Source: Bacteroidia bacterium (GTDB lineage: Bacteria > Bacteroidota > Bacteroidia > B-17B0 > Aurantibacillaceae). From it: a stretch of 64,000 bases of DNA. Each line of letters starts with the position of its first letter. Position 1 is the first letter of the stretch. The notes below the pieces were generated by a model. It had not been told where the DNA came from, made no database searches, and saw nothing but the letters and a program-made list of their open reading frames with translations. The stretch spans positions 62,001 to 126,000 of the forward strand of contig JAEUTO010000010.1 of the NCBI GenBank assembly GCA_016787785.1, in the 5' to 3' direction. The translations under genes were made by a program, and so were the position numbers. Below are positions 1-8,275 of the stretch, one piece after another.

Positions 1-1299
1 CGCTATTTCCTTTCGGATATTATCAAATTCCTTAGTGTATTTTACTCTAAATCGTTCGTAGGTTTCCTTTGACATTTCCTCTTTTATGAAGTGCTTCTCT
101 TCTAGGGTTTCAATATCCTTGGTTAGTTCGACAATTCTCGCCTTAAGGATCACTTCCTTTTCAACGGAGTCTTTATTCAGTTCGTGGTAGGTACTTTCTA
201 ATTCAATTTTAATCGCCTCTGTTAATTCAGGCTTTACTTCATATTTCTCAAGTTCCTCTGAAAACAAACGGTGCATTTCTTTTGCGCTTTTATTGCACTT
301 ACAGCCGTTTGTTCTGCATTTGTAGTAGTACAAGTTCTTCTTCTTTACGATATAGCCTGTAAAGGGCTGATTACAATCCGAGCATTTAATGAAAACCTTA
401 AGGGGAATATTTACATCTTCTGCTTTGTGCGGTACTCCGAACTTAGTTGAAGATGAAATTACCTCATTCACTTTCATAAAGGTTTCTTTAGAAATCATTT
501 TTTCATGCACTCCTTCAACCACTTTTCCATTCAGCATTCCGTGCGAAACTAATCCGCAATAAAAAGGGTTAATGAATATTTTATGCAATTGCTGTTTGTA
601 CATTTTTACACCGATAGCTTGAAGCTTCAAAATAATTTCTTCATTCTTCATGCCCATTAGTTTCCATTCCCATGCTTTTTTTATTTTCTTTCCATCCGCA
701 TTCACAACAATTTTACGTTCACCACTTGTTCTTACAATATCATAACCCTGCGGTGGTTTCACAACCCAAATTCCTTTTTCAAATTTGGCTTTCATTCCTG
801 CCATTGCAACTTGCTTTCGTTGATCATTATCCCATCGCCCAAACAACAATTGCATATCGTGAAATAAAACACCACTTGCATTAGAAGTATCAATTGGTTC
901 AGTTACTGCCTTAATATGCACTCCATGTTTTTCTCTTAATTCATCAGCAATGGAAATAGCTTTACCTCCTGTTCTGCTAAAGCGAGTCATTTTGTAAACC
1001 AAGATGGTGCTTATTTTTCCTTTGCTTGTATTCACAAAACTCAGCATTCGCTGAAACTCTTTCCTCGCATCGGTTTTAGCACTTTCATAAGTATCACCAA
1101 ACGCTGAAACAATTGTGAGATTGTTTCTCTTGGCATATTCTTCAATTGATTTACGCTGGGTTTCCAAAGACTCGTTTTTATCAAACTGCCCTTTGCCGGA
1201 AACCCTTGTGTACATCACCGCCAAATTAGATGTGGATTGTTTTACTTCCTTTTTTCCAAACCGCCCAAAACGGTTGTCGATTATTTGTTCTTCTGTCAT
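1..1299 (-). CDS. Large serine recombinase (3' end beyond window)
   Basis: The reading frame is open from an ATG at 1299 to the window edge (433 codons), so the C-terminus is missing. The start is preceded by a strong AAAGGAGG ribosome binding site. The N-terminal resolvase/invertase domain carries YTRVSGKGQ with the presumed nucleophile Ser34, followed by a KMTRFSRTGG motif. A recombinase domain follows (residues about 170-260), then a Cys-rich zinc ribbon-like segment near residues 315-350 (CSDCNQPF, then CRTNGCKC) and a coiled-coil region. This order is that of large serine recombinases, which integrate and excise mobile elements between short att sites. It is the last visible gene of a minus-strand cluster of small accessory genes, so it probably mobilises them. 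The att sites cannot be identified here. Confidence 0.93.
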   Translation of the reverse strand, partial: MTEEQIIDNRFGRFGKKEVKQSTSNLAVMYTRVSGKGQFDKNESLETQRKSIEEYAKRNNLTIVSAFGDTYESAKTDARKEFQRMLSFVNTSKGKISTILVYKMTRFSRTGGKAISIADELREKHGVHIKAVTEPIDTSNASGVLFHDMQLLFGRWDNDQRKQVAMAGMKAKFEKGIWVVKPPQGYDIVRTSGERKIVVNADGKKIKKAWEWKLMGMKNEEIILKLQAIGVKMYKQQLHKIFINPFYCGLVSHGMLNGKVVEGVHEKMISKETFMKVNEVISSSTKFGVPHKAEDVNIPLKVFIKCSDCNQPFTGYIVKKKNLYYYKCRTNGCKCNKSAKEMHRLFSEELEKYEVKPELTEAIKIELESTYHELNKDSVEKEVILKARIVELTKDIETLEEKHFIKEEMSKETYERFRVKYTKEFDNIRKEIA

Positions 1300-1325
1300 T
1301 TTGCCTCCTTTCTTTTTATTATTTA

Positions 1326-1619
1326 TTATGCTTGTTTTCTGTATTCAATTTCTGAATTATTATTTTCAGTATTCAACGAAATTATTTTCGCACTTCCTGA
1401 ATTATTTAATTCATCGATCTCATTTCTCTTTTTTAGTTTTGAAAGATGCTCGCATATAAGAACAGCCAGTTTTTTGATTGATAATACAATCTTGTTTGCC
1501 TGTTCATCGCTTACACTTTCATAACCTTTTATCATCCGTAGTTTTTCAACCGTTAATCCTTTGTTATTTTCGCTCTCACTTTTCATTTCTCTTTTTTGCT
1601 TTCTCGCACGTTCGTTCAA
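1326..1619 (-). CDS. Small hypothetical protein upstream of the recombinase
   Basis: This is a 97-residue charged protein ending 26 bases before the serine recombinase start, so the two are probably co-transcribed. The longest frame starts with TTG at 1619. An internal ATG at 1586 (86 residues) is an equally good start and is preceded by an AGAG sequence. The core segment (KGYESVSDEQANKIVLSIKK, about residues 31-50) has the look of small proteins found beside recombinases in Bacteroidota elements, but I cannot assign a function. A perfect inverted repeat lies just upstream at 1648-1662. Confidence 0.6.
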   Translation of the reverse strand: MNERARKQKREMKSESENNKGLTVEKLRMIKGYESVSDEQANKIVLSIKKLAVLICEHLSKLKKRNEIDELNNSGSAKIISLNTENNNSEIEYRKQA

Positions 1620-1647
1620 TCCTTATTTTATCTTATTATTATATTGA

Positions 1648-1662
1648 CTATCAATATGATAG
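1648..1662. promoter_or_regulatory. Inverted repeat upstream of the recombinase operon
   Basis: The sequence CTATCA-ATA-TGATAG is a perfect 6-bp inverted repeat with a 3-base spacer. It sits about 30 bases upstream of the TTG start of the small gene preceding the recombinase, inside the 190-base gap between genes. Its position suits an operator. The binding protein is unknown. Confidence 0.4.
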
Positions 1663-1811
1663 CTAATTTACGTACATCTTTTGGAATAAAGAAATCCCAC
1701 TAATGCGCCCTAAATCCGCCTGTATTTCGGCATCGTTTTATGACCATTTTTCGGAACACTTTATCCTGCCATAATTAGCAAGGAGATCTGATTTTAATTT
1801 TCTGGTTCATA

Positions 1812-2846
1812 TTATGCTGCTTTATTTTGTTGTTGATTTTTTAATAATCCTTGTCGTTTTAATGATTCGTATCTGTATCGCCAATCACTCTTTTTTTCTG
1901 TTTCGTTTTTACCGGAGATGAATTGCTGTACTTTTTCTTCATGCGTTTTTACTTCCATAAAATCAATTTCAGAAAATTTTATTTCCGGTGTGTGATACAT
2001 CAATTGATGTCGAATACAAATCAGTTGTGCTTTTCTTTCCTTTGTTAATTTGAAAGCAAGCATATTTAAATGCCCTTTATCAGCAAGCATTTTATTTAAT
2101 CCAAGAAAAAGTTCAATTATAAATTCTTTAAAAGGATAATCATTTGGCAGCTTGTTAAATGTTACGCTTGCAACTAATCGTTTAAACGCATCCGTTATGC
2201 AAACCAAAGTGTGGTAGTCAATTCGGCTATAATTACTTAGTTTAATTAAACTCTCGGCTAAACATCTAAAGCGAGTGTTTACCCACACAATATATTTTGC
2301 TTCTTCGTATTCCCAATATTCGTAAGGTTCTTTTATTTTTATGCCCCCGGAATTTTGCTCGTATTTTTTTTCAATTAAACCAATGAGTTTACTGTTGATC
2401 CATTTATAACGTGGCTCGTTTTCATCTTCCTGATTTTTCTCAATAATTAAAGATCTTTTGACTGGTTCAACTTTCTGAGTTTCCTTTTCGATCTCTCTTA
2501 CATTATTCGATTCTGGAATTTCGGTTTCTTCTTCTTCTTTTGTATCCGCCAGTGGTACAAATTCAAATTCACTTCGATCATCCTTATCGTATTTTACGGT
2601 AAGCTCATCATTACCGTATTTTACGGTATCTTTTTCCTTATCGTATTTTACGCTAACTTCATAAGTGATACTGGGCTTTTCGCTTACTACAGGCACTTGC
2701 AAACTTGGTTCAACTTCCGTTGTTCCCGAAAGCACCAAGCCATTTCTTTTAAAATATGCCATTTGCTTACAGTTATCGCTGCAATATTTTTTGCTCGACC
2801 GTATTGCGGTAAAATGCCCTTCACAATATAAACAGGTGCTTTCCAT
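1812..2846 (-). CDS. Zinc-finger-containing mobile-element protein, unknown function
   Basis: This 344-residue protein starts with a compact Cys cluster (CLYC near residues 5-8, then YCSDNCKQMAYFKRNG near 21-36), resembling the short zinc fingers at the N-terminus of many Bacteroidota plasmid and element proteins. A nine-residue repeat with core VKYDK/VKYGN occurs three times around residues 65-92, encoded by an exact 27-bp period. A Glu/Lys-rich linker follows, then a predominantly helical C-terminal half (about 150-330) without recognised motifs. It sits in a minus-strand run with two other unknown genes and the serine recombinase. A DNA-binding role is plausible from the zinc finger but unproven. 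Confidence 0.7.
   Translation of the reverse strand: MESTCLYCEGHFTAIRSSKKYCSDNCKQMAYFKRNGLVLSGTTEVEPSLQVPVVSEKPSITYEVSVKYDKEKDTVKYGNDELTVKYDKDDRSEFEFVPLADTKEEEETEIPESNNVREIEKETQKVEPVKRSLIIEKNQEDENEPRYKWINSKLIGLIEKKYEQNSGGIKIKEPYEYWEYEEAKYIVWVNTRFRCLAESLIKLSNYSRIDYHTLVCITDAFKRLVASVTFNKLPNDYPFKEFIIELFLGLNKMLADKGHLNMLAFKLTKERKAQLICIRHQLMYHTPEIKFSEIDFMEVKTHEEKVQQFISGKNETEKKSDWRYRYESLKRQGLLKNQQQNKAA
2588..2652 (-). repeat. 27-bp-period tandem repeat with GTAAAATACG core
   Basis: The 11-mer CGTATTTTACG (plus strand) starts at 2588, 2615 and 2642, exactly 27 bases apart, inside the zinc-finger gene. It encodes the VKYDK-type peptide repeat. Related sequences lie in the upstream gap near 3655-3680 and 3758-3775, and again at 43695-43710. 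The nucleotide core is therefore not explained by coding alone. Confidence 0.7.
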
Positions 2847-2866
2847 TCTTTTAAATTCTAATCGGT

Positions 2867-3181
2867 TTAATATTCCTTCTCTTCATCTTCTTCATCCAAC
2901 ATCAAAACTGTATCGCCAAGCAAACCTTTCATGTATTCGCAATAATCAGATAATATTCCTTCCATGTTTTCTTTGGCTTCTCTATTCATAATAGTGTTTA
3001 AATCAAAATTCACATTTAATAATACCATATTTTGTCGCTGCTGAATTCCGATAATTTTATGCTTGATATTATTACCAAACAAAATGCGTAAAATATCCAT
3101 CAGCAGATCTTCCGGTATTTTGTAGCGTTTTACAATAAGTTTATTTTCCATTTCTTTAGTTTTATAAATAAGCGGTTTCAT
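2867..3181 (-). CDS. Hypothetical protein of the mobile region
   Basis: This is a 104-residue acidic protein with no recognised motif, ending in a DEEDEEKEY tail. The first ATG (3181) overlaps the end of the upstream gene by 20 bases. An ATG at 3151 (94 residues, starting MENKLIVKRYK) follows an AAAG sequence and may be the true start. The overlap and common strand indicate translational coupling with the membrane/coiled-coil gene upstream. It belongs to the recombinase-linked cluster and its function is unknown. Confidence 0.6.
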   Translation of the reverse strand: MKPLIYKTKEMENKLIVKRYKIPEDLLMDILRILFGNNIKHKIIGIQQRQNMVLLNVNFDLNTIMNREAKENMEGILSDYCEYMKGLLGDTVLMLDEEDEEKEY

Positions 3182-3617
3182 ACGTTTTCTTTTTCTCCGA
3201 TTGATTTATTGGCAGTATAGATTTATGATTAGTAATACCAATGCCCAAGAGCGGACTCTCCGATTCTGTTTCCGCCAACGTTTTTATCTTCTTATACTTT
3301 TTCTTTACTTTTTCAAAATCCTCTTCAAGCTCCGTGCAGTCTTCTTTTAGCTTGAGGTTTTCTGCTTTCAATTTTTCTATTTCCTCTTTTTGACCTTTTA
3401 ATTTTAAAAAGGCATAGATCAACAATCCAACACCAACCAATAGTGTAATAGGACTTAATACAAGTTTTAAAACAGACCCCATTAATTTATTGTCTCCGGC
3501 AATGGTATCTGCTGCTTTTTCCCAAACACCTTTTTCGGCATCTGTTCCTGATAAAGTTTTTTCGGTTTTATTTCCGTTTTGTTTTTGTTCTGTTTTTTCT
3601 TCTTTCGTTTCTTTCAT
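3162..3617 (-). CDS. Membrane-anchored coiled-coil protein of the mobile region
   Basis: This 151-residue protein has a polar N-terminus of about 45 residues, one hydrophobic segment (LKLVLSPITLLVGVGLLIYAF, near 51-71), and then a strongly heptad-patterned Lys/Glu/Leu coiled coil (about 74-115). It ends in a polar tail. It is the first gene of the minus-strand cluster that ends with the serine recombinase and overlaps the next gene by 20 bases. The topology is clear, but no family is recognised. A role in element maintenance or conjugation would be guesswork. Confidence 0.65.
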   Translation of the reverse strand: MKETKEEKTEQKQNGNKTEKTLSGTDAEKGVWEKAADTIAGDNKLMGSVLKLVLSPITLLVGVGLLIYAFLKLKGQKEEIEKLKAENLKLKEDCTELEEDFEKVKKKYKKIKTLAETESESPLLGIGITNHKSILPINQSEKKKTYETAYL

Positions 3618-4106
3618 GGCTGTTTTATTTTACGTTTAAAAATTCAAAGGTCGTTTACTGTATTTTACTGTTTGCCTATTCCCGAACGCATTGAACCTTA
3701 TTGGTTCTGATTGAACGGTATTGGCGTTTATCGTTTACAAAAACAAAGGTGCAACAAGTGTATTTTACGCTTTCCGCATTTTTGACGTTCATTGCAATCT
3801 TTTTCGTTTTATTTGTAATTATTTAAGATGTTTTCTGATTTTAGCGTAAAGTAACGGCAGGGTTTTAACTCACTTTACCGATTTGGGCGAAAAGTGCCGA
3901 GAAGTGCTTTCAAATGCTACATAAAGATGTTTAGGTTCATCAAAGTGAGTTTAGATTAAACAACTCGCCCAGTACCTTTTTACAATTTAATGTTGTTCAC
4001 GAAGTGCGGAACAGTCCACCGCTTTTTGGCTGTCTGTCGGTAAGTTTGAAATTGGAATTGGTGTCAAAACAGGTTAAAGTGTCTACGGAGAAGTGTTTTC
4101 AGCATT
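3618..4106. other. Gene-free stretch upstream of the mobile cluster
   Basis: About 490 bases hold no credible gene. The part nearest the minus-strand cluster (3640-3780) contains two further copies of the GTAAAATAC-type motif in imperfect form (near 3655-3680 and 3758-3775). It is the likely promoter region of that cluster. The rest (3860-4106) is featureless to my reading and leads into a decayed efflux gene fragment. Confidence 0.5.
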
Positions 4107-4280
4107 GGTGGTAACAGTAATATTCCAGGACTAAAATAAATCCGAAGTTTTTCTCGGTTTGGTTTATCCGTAATTACCATTGTGTTTGAAGACGATGTGG
4201 ATGTATATTGGGCAAGGCAACAAGTAACCGAGCGATTAACAATTGCTCAGGATCAAATCCCTAAAGTGTTGCACATTTGA
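4107..4280 (+). pseudogene. Remnant of a CzcA/CusA heavy-metal RND pump
   Basis: The frame reads NSNIPGLK, a TAA stop at 4137, then IRSFSRFGLSVITIVFEDD and about 25 further residues ending DQIPKV before a TGA at 4278-4280. This matches the conserved N-terminal porter segment of heavy-metal efflux RND pumps (family pattern: PG-x-x-E-x-R-S-x-S-x-FGLS-V-x-T-V-x-F-x-D-D). The stop stands where the family usually has Glu, a one-base GAA to TAA change. No similarity is visible on either side, so only about 55 codons survive. It marks loss of a metal-efflux gene beside the mobile region. Confidence 0.75.
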
Positions 4281-4375
4281 ATAAACAAAAAACGGTGCTT
4301 TTGCATTGTAGGATTTTCCACCATAAGCAATTAGAACATTTTTTTACACCATTGGGTAATCTCCTAAATGGACTT

Positions 4376-4825
4376 TTAAAGACTTCTAATTTTATTCAAT
4401 AGTGAATTAAGTTGTTTTATCTCTTTATCTGACAAGTGTTCTACAAATCCCTCAAAATTTCTGATATCCTTATCCATTTTACTAACAAGGCTGTGTCCAA
4501 TAATATTCAACTTTACGTTAATTTTTCGCCTATTCTTTTGATCTTGCCTACGAACTACTAAATTTTTCTCCAGAAGCCTTTCAACCAGTCGTGTTATATC
4601 CGAACTTTTATCAAGCATTTGTAGCTTAATGGTAGAAACCATCATGGACTTAGGATAAACTTCGTTTAAAATTTTAAGTATGTTAAATTGCTGAGCGGTG
4701 ACGTTGTATGCTTTTAAGACAACATGGTACTCATTATGCAACCAATTATTTGTAAAATAGATATTTACTAAAGCTTTTTGTCTATCATTAATAAAACTAT
4801 AAAACTCTAATCCCTCTTTAGCCAT
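4376..4825 (-). CDS. MarR family transcriptional regulator
   Basis: At 149 residues this has typical MarR length. The N-terminal helix region is followed by a winged-helix core: QQFNILKILNEVYPKSMMV (about 46-64), the recognition helix LDKSSDITRLVERLLEKNLV (about 71-90) and the wing RRQDQKNRRKINVKL. A C-terminal helix (LSDKEIKQLNSLLNKI) provides dimerisation. It is transcribed away from the TetR-TolC-RND operon on its right, and a 23-bp GTTTAAAC double site (4995-5017) lies in the shared gap. It may control itself and the neighbouring efflux genes. The ligand is unknown. Confidence 0.88.
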   Translation of the reverse strand: MAKEGLEFYSFINDRQKALVNIYFTNNWLHNEYHVVLKAYNVTAQQFNILKILNEVYPKSMMVSTIKLQMLDKSSDITRLVERLLEKNLVVRRQDQKNRRKINVKLNIIGHSLVSKMDKDIRNFEGFVEHLSDKEIKQLNSLLNKIRSL

Positions 4826-4994
4826 ATTTGATTTTGTTCTGAATTTGATTTTGTTCTGAATACAAAACTACCAAAAATTCAAAATTCTGGGACAATTAAA
4901 TTTATATTTTCTATTGCAAGATCGATAGGTTGTAGCATTCAACCCTTACTTATAACCTCCTAGTGTAATTTAAAAGAGGAAATTCGATAAAATA

Positions 4995-5017
4995 CTTTAA
5001 ACAATTATCGTTTAAAC
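4995..5017. promoter_or_regulatory. GTTTAAAC-N7-GTTTAAAC site, copy 1
   Basis: CTTTAAAC and GTTTAAAC are separated by seven bases (AATTATC). Three further sites with the same spacing occur at 12706, 22025 and 25693. This copy lies between the divergent MarR and TetR-efflux genes and is a candidate operator. Confidence 0.55.
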
Positions 5018-5091
5018 ATCTATCTGAAAATAAATTTTAAATATATGATATACATATAGTTAAAAGAATTGTATAATAATTAATAACACAG

Positions 5092-5127
5092 GAAACTATG
5101 TAATATAAAATAGTTTTCATAGTTTTG
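5092..5127 (+). promoter_or_regulatory. Promoter with operator repeats for the TetR-efflux operon
   Basis: AAACTAT (5093-5099) and ATAGTTT (5110-5116) form an inverted repeat with a 10-base spacer. ATAGTTTTC (5110-5118) is then repeated directly as ATAGTTTTG (5119-5127). The last copy contains TAGTTTTG (5120-5127), which fits the Bacteroidota -7 element TAnnTTTG. Transcription would start only a few bases before the ATG at 5137, giving an almost leaderless mRNA. Overlap of repeats and promoter suggests autoregulation by the TetR protein. Confidence 0.5.
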
Positions 5128-5136
5128 TCGCTCTTA

Positions 5137-5757
5137 ATGGAAAAAGGACATCAAAATAAAATTCTTGAAGGCGCCAAGGAACTTTTCTTTATGTATGGAT
5201 TAAAGAGAGTAACTGTAGATGATATTTGTCGGCATATAGGGATGTCGAAAAAAACTCTTTACTTATTTTTTAAGAATAAAGAAGAACTAATTGAATGTCT
5301 ACTTGAAAAAAATATTAATGAAAACAAAAAAGAATTTGAACACATATTTAAAAAATCACATAATTCAATACAGGAGATTATTCTTTTAATGGAACATTTA
5401 GCAGAAATGTTTTCAGAAATAAACCCACACGTATTTTATGATCTGCAAAAATACCATCCTGTTGTTTGGAAACAGTTTAAAGAATTTAAAGAAAATTTTT
5501 TGTTTCAAATGATTGTGGAAAATTTGGAAAAAGGTATTCAAGAAGGTTTATACAGGCTTACAATAAATAAAGAAATTTTAGCCAGGCTGCGCATTGAAGA
5601 AACTGAAATGGCTTTAAATCCTTTGTTATTTCATAAAGAAAAATACAAAATTTCGGATATTCAAATTGAATTATTAGATCATTATTTACATGGCATAACT
5701 ACTTTGAAAGGGCATAAACTAATAAATAAATACAGACAAATAAATGAAGACGAATAA
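5137..5757 (+). CDS. TetR family regulator, head of the first RND efflux operon
   Basis: The N-terminal TetR DNA-binding domain is clear: KILEGAKELFFMYGLKRVTV, then DDICRHIGMSKKTLYLFFKN as the helix-turn-helix (about residues 8-50). The C-terminal ligand domain is not assignable. I chose the ATG at 5137 over an in-frame TTG at 5125, because the TTG lies within the proposed -7 element. The stop is three bases before the TolC-like gene, so the regulator is co-transcribed with the pump it probably controls. Direct and inverted repeats cover its promoter. Confidence 0.9.
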   Translation: MEKGHQNKILEGAKELFFMYGLKRVTVDDICRHIGMSKKTLYLFFKNKEELIECLLEKNINENKKEFEHIFKKSHNSIQEIILLMEHLAEMFSEINPHVFYDLQKYHPVVWKQFKEFKENFLFQMIVENLEKGIQEGLYRLTINKEILARLRIEETEMALNPLLFHKEKYKISDIQIELLDHYLHGITTLKGHKLINKYRQINEDE

Positions 5758-5760
5758 TTT

Positions 5761-7107
5761 ATGAAAAATATTTCAATAATAATAATAGGCGCTGTCATCT
5801 CTTTTCAAACAGTTGCTCAAAATAAGAACGAGCCTGCAAAAAACCTTTCATTGAAAGAAGCAATTGAATTTGCATTAGTAAATAACTCTAGTATAAAAAA
5901 TGCCGAGTTGGATATTGATGCCTCAAGGTATAAGAAAAAAGAAATAACAGGTATGGGGCTTCCTCAAATATCTTCTTCTTTTGATGTTAAAGATTATGAG
6001 AAGCTACCAACGCAATTGCTTCCTGGACAATTTTTTGGCGGACCTCCCGGAACCTACATTCCGGTGCAATTTGGCGTAAAATACAACGCTACAGGCTCGA
6101 TTCAGGCTAGTCAGATTGTTTTTAATAGTGACTACATCGTTGCCTTACAATCCTCAAAGTCATTTTTGGAATTGTCAGAAAAAAATTATCAGCGTTCACA
6201 AATTGAAACCAAAGCTACAGTTACTAAAGCCTATTATACCGCTTTGGTGAGCAAAGAAAGGTTGAAATTGCTTCAAGCTAATGTAGATCGTTTGAAAAAA
6301 TTAGTTGAAGACAGCAAATCATTAAACACAAATGGTTTTGTTGAGAAAATTGATGTTACTCGTGTAACTGTTGCTTATAATAATTTGCTGTCGGAAAAGG
6401 AAAAAATAGAACGTTTAGTTGGGTTGACGGAAAGTGTTTTGAAATTTCAAATGGGAATGGAAATTAAATCGCAAATTAACCTTACAGACTCCTTGCATCT
6501 TGATAATATTCCGGTATTTGATATTTCTACTTCTAGTGAATTGAATTATAAAAATCGGATTGAATATTCTTTATTGGAATCTCAACAAAGATTAAACGAA
6601 CTTGATGTGAAGAGGGGTAAATTAAGATATTTACCTTCCATATTTCTATATGGTAATTACAGTGCACAAGCACAACGAAACGAGTTTGACTTTTTTGACG
6701 CCAGCAAAAAATGGTATCCAATCGGAATAATTGGAGGAACTATAAATCTTCCGTTGTTCGATGGTTTTCAAAATCATTATAGATTGCAGCAATCCAAAGT
6801 TAATTTGATGAAGACGGTTAACACTATGAATAACTTAAAGAATGCTATTGATTTGGAAATTGAAACTTCTAAATCAAGCTTATTAAACGCCTTAAACACA
6901 TTAAATATTCAAAAAACCAATATCGAACTTGCGAAAGAGGTTTATGATGTTGCAAAGAAAAAATACGAGCAAGGCAGCGGTTCAAGCATTGAAGTTATGA
7001 ATGCGGAAACGGCATTAAAAGAGGCTCAGACCAATTATTATAATGCTTTGTACGAATATTTTACAGCAAAAGTTGACTACGAAAAGGCCACAGGTGTAAT
7101 AAAATAA
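5761..7107 (+). CDS. TolC-like outer membrane efflux protein
   Basis: This 448-residue protein has a cleavable signal peptide (hydrophobic stretch ending SFQTVAQ) and two outer-membrane efflux repeats. Each has the long amphipathic helices typical of TolC: N-half LSLKEAIEFALVNNSSIKNA near 29-48, C-half LAKEVYDVAKKKYEQGSGSS with IEVMNAETALKEAQTNY near 387-423. The Gln-Gly-Ser turn followed by a 'vlnAe..L.eAq.ny..A' segment is the family hallmark. It is the outer-membrane exit duct for the adaptor and RND pump encoded next, three bases after the TetR stop. Confidence 0.93.
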   Translation: MKNISIIIIGAVISFQTVAQNKNEPAKNLSLKEAIEFALVNNSSIKNAELDIDASRYKKKEITGMGLPQISSSFDVKDYEKLPTQLLPGQFFGGPPGTYIPVQFGVKYNATGSIQASQIVFNSDYIVALQSSKSFLELSEKNYQRSQIETKATVTKAYYTALVSKERLKLLQANVDRLKKLVEDSKSLNTNGFVEKIDVTRVTVAYNNLLSEKEKIERLVGLTESVLKFQMGMEIKSQINLTDSLHLDNIPVFDISTSSELNYKNRIEYSLLESQQRLNELDVKRGKLRYLPSIFLYGNYSAQAQRNEFDFFDASKKWYPIGIIGGTINLPLFDGFQNHYRLQQSKVNLMKTVNTMNNLKNAIDLEIETSKSSLLNALNTLNIQKTNIELAKEVYDVAKKKYEQGSGSSIEVMNAETALKEAQTNYYNALYEYFTAKVDYEKATGVIK

Positions 7108-7148
7108 ATTAAAGAATAAACTAAAAAAATAAAACAACTCAACTACAT

Positions 7149-8264
7149 ATGAAAAAATTAGTATTGATAATCTTCATAACAGGATTAATAGCCTCTTGCG
7201 GATCGGGAGATAAAAAGGCCAAACTAGAAAAACTCAAGCAGCAAAGTTCTGATTTATTAGAGCAAATAAAAAAACTTGAAGATGAGATTGCTTTAAGTGG
7301 TGATACAACAATTAGTAATCTAAAAACAAAAGACATCTCCATAAAGCCCATCACTTTTGAGACCTTCAAACATTTTATAGATGTTCAAGGCCGTATAGAT
7401 GGTGACGAAAATGTAACTGTTAGCGGTAAAATGGCTGGAGCTGTTGATCGCATATTAGTGAATGAAGGGGATGAGGTTTCGGAAGGACAGGTGCTTGCTG
7501 AACTTGATAATTCAGTTTTTAAGCAAAGTTTAGAGGAGCTAAAAAACGCACTTGCTTTTGCATCTGACGTTTATGAAAAACAGAAAAATTTGTGGGATCA
7601 GAAAATTGGCACGGAAATACAATTTTTATCTGCTAAAAACAATAAGGAAAGTTTAGAGAAAAAAATTTCAACTCTAAAAGAACAAATGGAGCTTTCAAAA
7701 ATAAAATCACCCATTAACGGGGTAGTTGATGGGATTGATATAAAAATAGGTCAATCAGTAATGCCTGGTATGCCGGCAATAAGGGTGGTCAACCTTAATA
7801 AATTAAAAGCGAAAGCTGAAATTTCTGAATCCTATGCTTCAAAGGTGAAAAAAGGAAACGAGGTTGTAATTTTCTTACCTGATTTAAATAAAGAAATTCC
7901 ATCAAAAATATTTTATACGTCTAAAGTTATAAATAATACAACCAGAACTTTTAGTGCGGAGGCAGATTTAGATTCGCAAAATCAAGATTATAGGCCGAAC
8001 ATGATTGCTGTTCTAAAGGTTGTTGATTACCATAAGGATTCAGCGATTGTAGTTCCACTCAACCTTGTCCAACATTCAGGCACTTCTGAATATGTTTATA
8101 TTGTTGGTGTCAAAAACGGAAAAGAAATTGCCATAAGAAAGGATGTTACTCTTGGGCAGGTTTATAACGGCAAAGCAGAAATAATTACAGGATTAAACCT
8201 AAATGACAAACTAATAACGTCAGGTTATTTGGATTTAACTGAAGGTGTTCTAATTAAATACTAA
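7149..8264 (+). CDS. RND efflux periplasmic adaptor lipoprotein (HlyD/AcrA-like)
   Basis: This 371-residue lipoprotein has lipobox LIASC (Cys17) and a short coiled coil at residues 21-47. The split biotinyl-lipoyl domain follows (VDRILVNEGDEVSEGQVLAE, with its return half KSPINGVVDGIDIKIGQSV), separated by a helical hairpin. Beta-barrel and membrane-proximal domains complete the protein. It joins the inner-membrane RND pump to the TolC duct. It lies between those two genes (41 bases after TolC, 11 before RND), and its substrate cannot be told from the sequence. Confidence 0.93.
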   Translation: MKKLVLIIFITGLIASCGSGDKKAKLEKLKQQSSDLLEQIKKLEDEIALSGDTTISNLKTKDISIKPITFETFKHFIDVQGRIDGDENVTVSGKMAGAVDRILVNEGDEVSEGQVLAELDNSVFKQSLEELKNALAFASDVYEKQKNLWDQKIGTEIQFLSAKNNKESLEKKISTLKEQMELSKIKSPINGVVDGIDIKIGQSVMPGMPAIRVVNLNKLKAKAEISESYASKVKKGNEVVIFLPDLNKEIPSKIFYTSKVINNTTRTFSAEADLDSQNQDYRPNMIAVLKVVDYHKDSAIVVPLNLVQHSGTSEYVYIVGVKNGKEIAIRKDVTLGQVYNGKAEIITGLNLNDKLITSGYLDLTEGVLIKY

Positions 8265-8275
8265 ATATTTTAATT

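Noticed and set aside
672..1666. Several plus-strand open frames (672-884, 1115-1459, 1237-1524, 1478-1666)
   Set aside because: They lie opposite the serine recombinase and the small gene upstream of it, whose minus-strand translations carry clear motifs. The plus frames show no domain, start signal or coding character.
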